64,000 nt of DNA from Desarmillaria ectypa (lineage: Eukaryota; Basidiomycota; Agaricomycetes; Agaricales; Physalacriaceae), in assembly GCA_030407005.1 (NCBI GenBank), contig JAUDYN010000006.1, positions 3,100,001 through 3,164,000 of the forward strand, given 5' to 3'. The notes below the pieces were generated by a model, which saw nothing but the letters and a program-made list of their open reading frames with translations, did no database searches and had not been told where the DNA came from. Shown here piece after piece: positions 21,998-31,519 of this stretch (position 1 is the first letter of the stretch; each line of letters begins with the position of its first letter). A program made the position numbers and the translations under genes.

Positions 21998-24330
21998 ATG
22001 TCTGGGCCCGGCAGCCAACGGTCGAAGAAATCTAAAGGCAAAGCTAAACTGTTCACAGCACCGGCCAGCTCTACTCCCGACGCCTACATCGGTAACATTG
22101 ATAACGTCGTTGGATGGAATATTATCGTTGACATTTTGTGTGAAGGCTTTGAGCTGCCTGGTGAGTGCAAGAGACCTGTGCACTGCTCCATGGACCACCA
22201 ATCGGACCACCATTCTAGATTTAACGATGCGCAGCGGTCTGAAGAAAGTTCTTGCAAATTTTGACAGTATATACCGACGTCTCGATAAAGCCTACATCAA
22301 ACACGAAAGAAACGAGAAGGTTACAGGGGGGTCATCGGGATTTACGGCAGGATGTGCACTGATAAAATATTATAGGATAAACTGTTTGAACAAGGTATCT
22401 ACGCGCCTACGATTCATCCTCACCAATCCATGACGGTCGCTATTATCAGGCTTTTTTAAGCGACTTTTACCTTTGCTGCATATACAAGAGACACGACATG
22501 TTGCTCTACGTGCCCTTTCCCTGATCACGCATCATGGAAGAGAGGAAATCAGGTTCGAAGTTGCTCGGCACTCCAACAAACTCGCCAAATCTCTTTCTAA
22601 ATTTTCTGATGACGCTGCGGGCTCAGAGCTCGTCGTTTCAGTACTCGCTCATTCCATCCCTGCTGTCGTCATGTTTGACACCATTTCACCCAAACCTGAC
22701 ATATTACGCGCTCTCGATATGAACGCCATTCTCAAAGAGGTCACGGAAAGCATGAAGAGACCTGATGCTTCGACATATCTTATCAACCATGCTTCCGAGC
22801 TTTTAAGCCTGTCGACCCTCAATTGCTGTGCTGCCTTCAAGCAGATTCCTGCTGCCATGACCTTCCTATTTGCCGGCCTTCGGGGTACTGATTGGGCATT
22901 CCGATGTACTTGCTTGGGCGGCGTCATCCGATTTCATCGACACGAATCCGAAGAGGATACCCGAGGGATGGACCCCATGAAGTTCATGGCAGCTATCAAT
23001 AGGAAGTTTCCCCCACACATCAACGACCTCCTATTAGACTACAGTTTCGAACGGTACGAGACGTACATGACCCTCGCAGCGACTCGTGATTTCCAAAGTG
23101 CCATGATGAAATGCGCTAAAGATCATGACTTGTACCGGCTAGGACCATCCATCGCGCCAATCATCATTCGCACAGAGTACTCATTTGCCGATGGAATGTT
23201 CCAAAGCGAAAATACCGTCACTAGCTGATGGGAGACCGTGCGTGGACATAGGATTGCCGTTCACAATATGGGGGGACTGTCTTCCACATTGTGCCAAGGC
23301 CATTCGGGCAAAGGGAAACCCGGCTGAAGCTGATGTTGCGGATATCCTTGACATCAAGTATTTCATTAAGACAGCGCGTCTCCCGGCGGCCTTGCGTCTA
23401 GCTCAGAAATCCCTCAAGCGCAACCCCCAGCGCGCTTACTTTTACTACGCCATCACTCTTGTCGCTGACCCTGTTCAAGGTCTTCGGGCGGCGAAAAAGG
23501 GGCTGAAGTGTAAACAGATCAGCTTTTCATTCGCTTTCAGCTGCTCCAGCGTGCAGTCTCGCATGCAATAGAGTTGAGGCTGCGGAAACTTCAGGAGGCA
23601 AGGAGGTTTGACGTGGTGCCTTGGCATGAGGGCGTCGCTTTCTTAACAAGCGTGCTCGAGGACTCCAAGACATATATAAAGCAGGCGTCTCCTGATAATC
23701 GCCATATGAAGTCTGTTCTGTACTGGAACATTCTTTTGACGCTCACAATCCAAGGAGCTGATATTAGTGTCAATCTCAGAGGGCTCGAGGTGAGCGATAT
23801 ATCGCAGTCCTCTTTGAATGTTGTTTACTATATAGTCATTTTATAGAAAACGCGGAAACAGCTCGAGATCGCAGACGAGATCAGCACCTTTGTCGGAACC
23901 CCTCCCCCAAAGACAAACGGGCGTCTGGCCCAAGAGACTGTTATGAAATTATATACCGAAGCCGCCCAAGAATGGGAGAGTAATATATCAAACAATGATA
24001 CTGAATGGGAAGAGATTGTCACACCAGAGAGAGTGGATGATGATCTCCAGGCGTGGCTGGAGGAGCTCCATCTCGATGACCCCGCGGTGAAGGCGAACCT
24101 GTCATGTCTGCACCCAAAGACTACTTCGAATCATGTCGCATTATACCGGTGCTCGTGGTGTGGTACTCCAAGTGCGATTCTCAGAAAATGTTCTAGGTGT
24201 GGACAAACGAGGTGAAAGTATTTGGGTAGCAATTTGGATAATCGAGCTTATAGTGATACAGGTCCTGCGATGCTGGATGCCAAAAGTCCCACTGAGCAGA
24301 TCATAAACGGGCCAGGAGAATTTTGCGAGC
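21998..24330 (+). pseudogene. MYND-finger protein gene, degenerate
   Basis: Starts MSGPGSQRSKKSKGKAKLF at 21998, splices after FELP to DLTMRSGLKKVLANFD, and carries long helical (ARM/HEAT-like) sequence: RHVALRALSLITHHG, MDPMKFMAAINRKFPPH, VDIGLPFTIWGDCLPHC, LKRNPQRAYFYYAITL, WHEGVAFLTSVLED. It ends in a MYND zinc finger: CSWC, CSRC, then across an intron (24212-24261) SCDAGC, QKSH. Lesions: frame changes at homopolymers G6 (22325-22330), T6 (22452-22457) and T4 (near 23523); another frame change near 23215; TAG at 22373-22375; and TGA at 24293-24295 exactly where MYND domains have the Trp of HW. The longest intact piece is 22473-23228. MYND proteins in Agaricomycetes form expanded families of mostly unknown role. 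Confidence 0.75.
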
Positions 24331-24578
24331 GACACTTGCGAACGTGCGTTCAATTGCGTTCGCTTGCGGTTGTATCAATGCGTTTATGTTTTGGTACAAC
24401 TTCCAAGGAGGAGAGGTGGAGGAATGAAACGGATAGATCACTGACGATAGGCTCGAGTAACGTGTTAGTCAACGTGAGAGATTCAAGCGCCAAAGGGACA
24501 GACTCGCCGGAGCTAGAGGTATGAAAACTCGAGCTCGGCAGACAGTTGACGAGTGGCACTTATGACCTTGGGGAATCT

Positions 24579-25331
24579 TTAATAGAGACGAACGATTACC
24601 AGATATAAAAAGAGTGGTGATCTGATTTCGAGGGACCTCAACAAAGGGAATTGACTGTTGATAGCATTGAATATCGACCTTCCTCGACTGTTCATCGTAA
24701 AACAAATGGAATGGCACCTGTCCAAAACGGACGGTACTGCGATAGAATTGCGAGTGGTGTCGGACCCGCTGTCGTCCGCAAATCTCTTGCCATAGTCCAC
24801 TCTTCCACATGATGCTTTAAGATGGAATGTGAGGCTAAACGGCGAAGACAATGTCCACTAATGATCTATGTGACGGGCAATAAGAGAGTTGTGTGGTCGA
24901 ATGCGATGGCATGCTGTTATATGCGTCCAAAGAACAGGCGTTGAAAGGCAGACTTCACGCTGATAAGAGCACACCGAGGTCAATACTGTGGGTGGGATAA
25001 ATGGCTTCGAGCCCACAGAACTGGCACAGCATGCATCCTCGAATATAGCGGTGAGGATTTCCACTGGCAGAATACGGATGGGTGAATGAGAGGACTGCTG
25101 AAGACGCGCACAGTCATTAATCACCTCCTTAGAGGCTTTAAGCGTCATCAAAATACTTTCAACTCGCGAAATCTCTGCAGCACAAAGCGGGATTTGCGAA
25201 TGGAGCAGAGAGAGCTCATCAGTGATCGTCTCAGATAGAGAAGATCCTTCACGCAGCACATTCAAGATGGAGCGTTTGAGCTCTTCGATGTCTGCCAGCG
25301 CAAGAAATGTGTTGTTCCCCAAGCTAGGCAT
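24579..25331 (-). pseudogene. F-box protein gene interrupted by an in-frame TAG
   Basis: The frame from MPSLGNNTFLALADIEELKR (25331) contains a coiled-coil-like stretch, then the F-box core IRILPVEILTAIFEDACC, VLTSVCSYQREVCLSTP and LWTHI, the usual order in Agaricomycete F-box proteins (SCF ubiquitin-ligase adaptors). The frame stops with TAG at 24858-24860, but the same frame continues to 24579 with homologous-looking content (LSSPFSLTFHL, GRSIFNAINSQFPLLRSLEI). That is the start of the leucine-rich part expected after the F-box. Just upstream, a GTAAGT..TTTCAG intron (25389 to 25335) suggests a spliced 5' leader. The leucine-rich C-terminus expected beyond 24579 is not evident. Either a recent pseudogene or a truncated F-box-only protein of about 157 residues. 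Confidence 0.65.
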
Positions 25332-25873
25332 CGAAGATCTGAAATAAACAATTAAAACAGCTGCATCTAAACGATGTAAAACACTTACGGACATAGAGGT
25401 TTGTGGCTAGTGTTAGATGTGGGCTATGGAGGACTCCGTCGGTCCTTGGGGGTTGATAAAGACAAAGAAGTTAAGAACAAAGAGGACAAGCGAAGACTGA
25501 TTATAGTCACCTGACTCAAATCAGCGATTGATTGAATTGTCAGTAGAATCGGGGCATAAAGTTGTTAAATTATCGACGGAGGTTAGATACGGGCCATGCA
25601 ACACTTGATGGATGCCAACAGTGCTTGTACTGCGCACCCATTGCGGCATTAATATACGTCTATCACTGACAAATGAGCAAATAACTACCCCCAATACTGA
25701 CTTTTCCTTCTATAGCATGCAGGAGCATCAAACCCGAGATTTCGGGTAGAGGCAGGGGAGCGGGGCCCACCTCATCCAGTATCAGTAGACAGGGTGCATG
25801 GGAACGTGCGAGACGCTCTTTTATCTGAAAGAGGTCTGTTAGTTTGTAGAAGCTGCGAGATCAATAAATGCAA

Positions 25874-26729
25874 TTACCCTCTTCGCCGTTTATTGCTTTT
25901 GCTAGCTTCAAGAGCACCTTCTCGTCGCTCTCCGACTCTCTCCAAGAACTCTATCTTTTCAAGATAGCCTCCTCCTCGCCGATTCGCTTCCAACTCATCC
26001 TTGAAACTGGAAGGTTCGGCCGAAACGTGACTGCGCCAGTCCATGGCAGATTTATCGAGCGTCGTGAGCTTTTTGGGTTTTTGTTTCGAGGGTCCCGGGA
26101 GATCTTTCAGGTAGAGCTTTCCCTTCCTTGGTCCAGGTTTTTTCTTCGGAGGCACTGGCGTCGATGTACCAGAAGCGATAGGCGGTGATTCAGTAGTAGT
26201 GCTGGAGCCCTCCTCTGTAGACTCAGACAATAGTGGCCATTTCTTCGCATCTGGAGAGTCTTCAGGGACTTCAACGACTTCTCTATCGCATTCAGTAAGG
26301 GCAAAGCATCATAGAAGAGCAAGCATTAGACGTACACGACATTCTCCCCAGCGAAGAGATATCTTTTCTCCACCTTGACCGTCTTTTTTGGAACTTCTTG
26401 CTGAGATGTCGTCGAAGTCGACGCTAGGGATTTCTGAAAGTTCGCCCACAGAGCATCGCGAACCCTAGAAGTCCTGAGGTTAGGGCAGAACGGATTGCAC
26501 AGATCGATGGACACACTGTTTCTGTGTTGCATCATCATTCTCTACTAGAACAAGCTTTGAAGAACTTGTCCGTTGACGTTTAATGTCCCTTTCTGCATCT
26601 GAGGAATCAGACTCTGTTGCAGCAGTGAGCTGAGATTCCGGTCACTACACAGTAGTACATACCAGCATCGCCAGCCGGTGGAATGTAGTCTTCGTCTTCA
26701 GAGTCGGAATCGTCCTTGGTATTGGGCAT
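25874..26729 (-). CDS. SWC5: SWR1-complex protein 5 (BCNT-C domain)
   Basis: Four exons (26729-26663, 26613-26517, 26473-26336 and 26282-25874) give 236 residues. The N-terminus is acidic (DDSDSEDEDYIPPAGD), as in Swc5, where it engages H2A-H2B. The middle has RVRDALWANFQKS, the conserved ALW motif. The C-terminus is a BCNT-C domain: KLTTLDKSAMDWRSHV, then FKDELEANRRGGGYLEKIEF and a basic end. Swc5 is needed for SWR1-catalysed exchange of H2A for H2A.Z in the nucleus. The gene is head to head with HEM4, with only 104 bp between start codons, so the two share a promoter region. All splice sites are GT/AG and phases fit. No anomalies. Confidence 0.92.
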
Positions 26730-26833
26730 GTACAGAAAAGAAGCAGCGAGAGCGGTCAGTAAGAACGGTAGACGTTGTGATGGTCGATGGTTAAGGTCAC
26801 ATTACCCTCTCCCACTCTTTGCCGCCGACCACC
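26730..26833. promoter_or_regulatory. Shared bidirectional promoter region SWC5/HEM4
   Basis: Only 104 bp lie between the ATG of SWC5 (minus, 26729) and that of HEM4 (plus, 26834), so both core promoters and 5' leaders must lie here or inside the neighbours. No TATA box is obvious, in keeping with housekeeping genes. Confidence 0.6.
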
Positions 26834-27651
26834 ATGACGTCCAAGGCTAACGTTCTCCTCCTTCGTGAACCGACACCGTCCTCTGACAGTGGCAAGGATA
26901 GGTATGAAGTCCCCTTTGCTGCAGCAAAATACACGCCTTTCTCGATTCCAGTGCTTGAGACAGTGCTTATCAATATTACTGAGCTTGCATTAGTAACAGC
27001 GCAGGGCGATTTCGATGGAATCATCATGACCAGTGCGCGTTCATGCGAAGCTTGGGATAAGGCGAACGGTACAGGAAAAGACGGTACGTGTCGTATTCAT
27101 CTGCCCAATATCTGTTCTCACCCTCAGCGAAAGAATTTCCATTTTATGTTGTCGGGAAGGCTACTGCTTCGACGCTGCGTTCCATTATCCCCAACGCTGA
27201 CATTCGTGGAGAATCTTCGGGGACAGCAGAGCAGCTCGCCAACTTCATTCTTGCAGTACAGCCTCGTCCTACGAAACTACTGTATCTCACTGGCGACAAG
27301 AATCGTGACACCCTTCCTAACATCCTTGGCGCCGCTGGAGTTTCTCTGCACTCTCTCAAGGTGTACGAGACCCAAGGGAGTTCTACTTTCTCGCAGCATT
27401 TGAAGAAAATCGTACCCAAAAGGCCGAATGCACCATGGTGGATCGTCTTCTTCGCACCATCTGCTGCCGAATTCGTTCTACCATTTCTGAACGAGCAGTT
27501 CGACCTAGATTCAGTGAAGATTGCGGTCATTGGACCAACAACTGCGACATTCTTGCACGAAACTCTGAAGCTTCGTGTCGACGCCGTTCCTGCTAAACCG
27601 TCGCCAGAGGAGCTGTTGAGGGCGATTGTGGATACAGATGCAGCGTCTTGA
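26834..27651 (+). CDS. HEM4: Uroporphyrinogen-III synthase
   Basis: Two exons (26834-27083 and 27128-27651) encode 257 residues. The enzyme cyclises hydroxymethylbilane to uroporphyrinogen III in cytosolic haem synthesis. The family has low sequence identity but a typical pattern, seen here: MTSKANVLLLREPTPSSDSG at the N-terminus, FDGIIMTSARSCEAW, FYVVGKATASTLRS, then LLYLTGDKNRDTLPNIL, SLKVYETQ, WWIVFFAPSAAEFVLPFL and KIAVIGPTTATFL, with ...AKPSPEELLRAI near the end. Start chosen at 26834; an in-frame Met five codons upstream is less likely given the short promoter. The intron has a GTACGT donor and a CCCTCAG acceptor. Intact. Confidence 0.92.
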
Positions 27652-28156
27652 TGAAGAGATTCTGTTGCCAATGCACTCTTAGCCTATCAGAGTAAGGCTG
27701 TGCCGCCGTGCAAGGTATGGCTTCATGCCTCAATTCGTCAGAAGCGGCTTGCTCATATATTGGACAGAGTTTATATTGCTGCTGCTCTTGCGTATATACA
27801 TGGACCTTGCGATTTCAAATACACCCCTCCCCAAGCGCTGTACTTTATGCTCATTTCCTGCTTCTGACGTCACATCTACATCGTTTTCTTGTCACAGGCT
27901 CGCCTGAGAAGGAACCGGTGGTTTTGCGAACTCGTTTCGCGGGCAGACCGTCCTTCTCTCAGACATATTGATGAGACCTACGTTGATAAGGAGAAACGGA
28001 AGCTATCGAGCACAGCGGAGTTTTGTTCTTACGCTTCGTTGTCATGCCTCAAACAAGATCATGCCGCACTGGTTGCCTATCGCAAGGATTCACCACCCTT
28101 CGAAACTGTCCACCAGTAGCTCCTTTAACCGATCACAAGCGATACTTCCGTGGAAC
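27652..28156. other. Intergenic, no convincing gene
   Basis: About 500 bp of 3' flank of HEM4 up to the duplicated RING promoter block. Overlapping plus-strand frames of 60-138 codons (27708-28240) share no frame with each other and lack domains. Confidence 0.45.
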
Positions 28157-28456
28157 CAAAAATGCCTCCTTTCGACTCGAGGGGCCATATTCGAAGAACC
28201 GGCAGTCTTGGATACCTGTTTCTCCGGAGTCCATGTCTAAGACGGGGCAACACACACACATACTCATGAAAGGTATAAAATTGGTGCACTCTGCAGCATG
28301 GATCCCCACAATAACACCACTGAACAACCAACAACTACCATTGAACCAAACAACTATTATCATCTATCATCATGTCTACCGATGTGATATGCATGGACGG
28401 AGTGTACTGCGCTCTGTGCGACGAGTACTTTTTCGATAAACGGCAACGGCACAGTT
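28157..28456 (+). repeat. Inverted segmental duplicate, copy 2 (RING promoter and 5' end)
   Basis: Plus-strand match to the minus strand of 21345-21035. Similarity begins around the AAAAATGCCTCC block, runs through the TATA box and the AACAACCAACAACTACC leader, and breaks off right after CGGCAAC in codon 25 of the coding part. The copy therefore carries a whole core promoter but only a stub of gene. Confidence 0.8.
28274..28280 (+). promoter_or_regulatory. TATA box of the RING fragment
   Basis: TATAAAA 98 bp before the ATG at 28372, inside a block conserved with the RING gene's promoter at 21207-21213. It could still drive transcription of the fragment or of sequence beyond it. Confidence 0.5.
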
Positions 28457-28458
28457 GA
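28372..28458 (+). pseudogene. Truncated 5' fragment of the RING-finger gene
   Basis: A 28-codon frame opening MSTDVICMDGVYCALCDEYF and ending TGA at 28456-28458, where homology to the full-length copy is lost after CGGCAAC. It keeps the first CxxC knuckle but lacks the second knuckle, the acidic linker and the RING. Unlike the copy at 21 kb, its first codon is a proper ATG, suggesting that ATG is ancestral. No function expected. Confidence 0.75.
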
Positions 28459-28640
28459 GGCCTTCTGTCTTTATCTCCCCCAACCATTCAATATCGTCCT
28501 CAGTCAGATCGCATAATCCCTCATCCGGTATTGTTCGCGGTTAGATGTAGGAGGTCACTCGCTGTGCTGCAATCATCTCCACCAACCCCTTCACCTTCGG
28601 ACGTTTTTCATTTGCATATGAAGACTTGTTATTTCTTCAA
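28459..28640 (-). pseudogene. Possible coding-gene fragment abutting the RING duplicate
   Basis: Read on the minus strand, one frame gives PKVKGLVEMIAAQRVTSYI, a stop, then PRTIPDEGLCDLTEDDIEW and LGEIKTEGLN. This looks like genuine protein sequence with an internal stop. I do not recognise the family and see no start or continuation. It begins exactly where the RING duplicate ends, so it may be the sequence into which the copy was inserted. Confidence 0.35.
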
Positions 28641-28868
28641 CAGACTTGAGTATACATGTCTTCAAATTTATCGTCAAGCAAGTCATTCGTATGAATGAAG
28701 CGCGTCTTCTGACTACTATGCGCAGAAGCGCAAGGTGAGTGTTACATTCATATAGTAGGTACGGATTTCCCTACATCAAGATGCAGCACAGGCGATTGAA
28801 ACGAACAGATGGATCATTTCACACACAATGCTTTCTCCGGCCGAGATTCGTCTTCCATCCCGTTGAGT

Positions 28869-29414
28869 TCACTTACTAAGGAACAGTGTTAGATGCATAA
28901 TGATCATCAGTCCGGTGGGTAATAAGCTCACTAAAGGCAGGACGGGAATTACGGCCACTCCTCTGAGATCCCTCAAGATCTCGCCTTTCTCGAGGGCGTT
29001 TCCATAAAAATTATCCACACTGATGCTATCTGGGAAGTTGTAATATCCCCGCTCCTCCAAGTCAATAGCCAACTTCATAACCCAAGTGGCGCATGTCCAG
29101 CCGCTGGGGCCCGTCACGTTCCAGTCATTGACATTAGCAGGATGAGATGCCCGAATGATTTCGTCAATCAGTTTTGTCGATCCCTGAAATTCGCCCAATT
29201 CTACGATCCCTGAAAATCTAGCAGATTTTGCTAGATTGGGTCGAGTAAAGTGCCATTTCCACACAGCGGCATCCTGTTGAACGATTTCATAACAGGTGGT
29301 ATCATTCCTGGACCAAGTGAGTTCAGAGGAGATAAATGCCCAATGAAAGTAAGGCATCGGGTGTGAAGGGTCTGCATTTACTCCATAATAGTAAAGAGCT
29401 ATGCCGAAGCGCAT
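28869..29414 (-). CDS. Hypothetical protein, basidiomycete-type, ~181 aa
   Basis: A single open frame starting MRFGIALYYYGVNADPSHPM, with MPYFHWAFISSELTW, VWKWHFTRPNL, FSGIVELGEFQGSTKLIDEI and GPSGWTCATWVMKLAIDLEE. The 'HWA ... W.C..WV..AI..L' layout is familiar from small uncharacterised Agaricomycete proteins, but I cannot name a family or function. The last ~35 residues are hydrophobic (VIPVLPLVSLLPTGLMIIM) and may be a membrane anchor or intron readthrough. An in-frame TGA lies just before the ATG, supporting the start unless an upstream exon exists. Confidence 0.55.
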   Translation of the reverse strand: MRFGIALYYYGVNADPSHPMPYFHWAFISSELTWSRNDTTCYEIVQQDAAVWKWHFTRPNLAKSARFSGIVELGEFQGSTKLIDEIIRASHPANVNDWNVTGPSGWTCATWVMKLAIDLEERGYYNFPDSISVDNFYGNALEKGEILRDLRGVAVIPVLPLVSLLPTGLMIIMHLTLFLSK

Positions 29415-29603
29415 CTCGGTTCAATCTGCGGGAGAATTTGGGAGGAATAAGACAAGATATGTGGCTAGCAATAATGAGGCACATACTTGCTTTGTGATGT
29501 AGAAGAGCTGAGCTGATTACAAGGATTGAAATTGGCTTCGCAACCTCTTATCGATGTTGTTTATTCTACCTGACTCCTCTGATCAATCAACACCGGAGCC
29601 TCT

Positions 29604-30727
29604 TCACAATCCTGTCAAAATATAATAATACTTCCATAATTCCAGTTCCGCCTTCCACTGATAGAAAGCAGTCAAGGCTCGATTATACCATCGACACAGG
29701 TGCTTATTACTATTATTAACTTCAACCTGCATCATGTAGATTTCTGAAGTGCGTAGTGGAAGACGTAATATCAGTGACTGTGTATTCAGTAAGTAAATCG
29801 AGAGGCGCACCAGATCACATTTCCATTTAGGTGAACCCCATCCAAACCTAGCGTCGACGTTGGCTTCAAATTGGAAGGGCGTCAAGAAGTTATGGATTCC
29901 CGATCGCCACTCTATATCGCATGGCTCTGTAAACAGGGCCTTGAGGTATTCCCAATGCGTGGGATACCACCCAGAGCACTCCCAGTCCACGATGCCGGTC
30001 ACTTTCCCACCATCGACCATAATGTTGTGCTGGGCTAGGTCGCTGTGTGTGAAAACGAGAGGATGTCTTCGGGAATGCGATTCAATAATGTCCTCGGCGC
30101 GCTGTGGCTCGTGACAGAAGACACGGCGAACGTCGTCGAACGGGACGCCGAGACGTAGCTGAAAGTTCATTTCTGCTTCGTCTGCATAGGGACCGTGAGC
30201 ACCATCTGTGCAAAGCCTGTAGTCCCTGACTGGGCCCCCAAGAACAGAGCATATGGCAGGGCTTTGAGGGGGAGGAATGGCTCTGAGTTCTTCCACAAAA
30301 CCGCGGAGTTGGGTATGTATATTATGTTTTTCCGCGTCGGTAAATCTACTCCAGCGAGCTTGAAGAATGTCCCGGCCAGGGAGCCTCTGCATAAAAGCGT
30401 AACTCTTTCCCCAGAAGTCGATGATGCCGAACACTCTCGGAACTGGAATTGACGTATGGGCACGTACAAAACGCAGGGAAGCGACTTCCTCAGGACCTCT
30501 GATTCGTTTGACAAAGATCCAGCGTCCTAAGGAATCTGCACCAAGGCTGTTAGAGCTATTGATAGTAAAGGTATTGGATACAGACTAAGCCACAGCCAAC
30601 GACAGATCGAAAAAGTAATTTCCTCAGAGGTGTAGCGCAGCTGCCGCAATGTTCGTTTCCATAGAGGAGGTGGAGGGTACTTTGCAAGTAACTGACGGCG
30701 GCGTTCCTCTCGCGATAGCGATGCCAT
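29604..30727 (-). CDS. APH/choline-kinase-like phosphotransferase
   Basis: Two exons (30727-30594 and 30546-29604, 47-nt intron) encode 358 residues with a protein-kinase-like fold of the aminoglycoside phosphotransferase family. The N-lobe reads LGRWIFVKRIRG with the ATP-binding Lys, EVASLRFVRAHTSIPVPRVF and SYAFMQRLPGRDI. The catalytic loop FTHSDLAQHNIMV has the H-x-D-x4-N signature, and GIVDWECSGWYP supplies the metal-binding Asp. Agaricomycetes carry many such genes; substrates are unknown and antibiotic resistance should not be inferred. The N-terminal ~45 residues (SREERRRQLLAKYPPPPLW) are not part of the kinase fold. No lesion seen. Confidence 0.82.
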
Positions 30728-30811
30728 GATGCAATAAGTTGAAGTTCAAGAAAGCCGCGAATGAGTCACGTGACCATCGTGTACTTAGTCATCAATTATC
30801 CTTCGGCCCGA

Positions 30812-31039
30812 CTAACCGGCCCGATTGTAGCCGCAGGTTCTTTCCTTTCCTTCACTTCGACTCATGGCCGCATAGGCTTCTTGTATAACCTCGAACTCCT
30901 TTGAACCGTATTTAATATACCGACGGTCTGTGCAAAGAAGAACCGAAGGGTCATTGAGATGAGGCATTACCTCTTGAAAGACAACCACCCGTGAACTCCC
31001 TCTATCTTTGTCGACAAAATTTGGGATAACAAGACTCAC
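30812..31039 (-). CDS. Small hypothetical protein, 75 aa
   Basis: A compact charged frame: MSLVIPNFVDKDRGSSRVVV, FQEVMPHLNDPSVLLCTDRR, KYGSKEFEVIQEAYAAMS. Its composition looks protein-like, but I recognise no domain and no spliced continuation. It lies between the APH-like kinase and a divergent membrane-protein gene. It could be a small gene or a chance frame. Confidence 0.3.
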   Translation of the reverse strand: MSLVIPNFVDKDRGSSRVVVFQEVMPHLNDPSVLLCTDRRYIKYGSKEFEVIQEAYAAMSRSEGKERTCGYNRAG

Positions 31040-31519
31040 ATTTCAGCACATTTCATTAATTTCTACGCCAGATTATTGTATAAAAGTAGCCAATACTTTT
31101 CGAACTCAATTGAGTTTTTCAGCTGAGCTCACTTATCTTTTTTCTCTGGGCGCTGATAGTCTAGAACTAACATCCCTTGCAAGAAGAACCTTCATCTCTT
31201 CTTTTTCATCCACACTTTCACCGTGTTCGGCAAGCCGATGGACTGGAATCTGAGGCAAGTTCCAACTTTGCTAGTCGATCCGTTGTGGAAATTGGTTCTC
31301 CCATAGTAGTGTCGGTTTGGGATGGGGTGTGGAAGTTGTGTAGTAGATTACTTAGTAGCAACGTTAGTAAATCAAGGATGTTACAATTTCAGGGTGTTCC
31401 TGCTACTCAACTCGGTCAGCTTGCAAATGCGTGGCCGGGACTTGCCGAAAGGTTCGATCGTTGTCCGTAACAAATTTATTCCTTTCATTTCAAGTACATG
31501 TTCCGCGCTTTCGACCTCC
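31040..31519. other. Promoter region of the membrane-protein gene
   Basis: About 480 bp upstream of the ATG at 31520. Open frames at 31008-31253 and 31177-31470 are in other frames and without content. The frame of the gene stays open upstream to 31322, but the hydrophobic start at 31520 is the better N-terminus. Confidence 0.4.

Noticed and set aside
27144..27671. A 175-codon minus-strand open frame
   Set aside because: Fully antisense to the HEM4 coding exon and without recognisable content.
29604..30727. Antibiotic-resistance aminoglycoside phosphotransferase
   Set aside because: The fold and motifs match the APH superfamily, but mushroom genomes carry many such kinases and nothing in the sequence supports drug inactivation.
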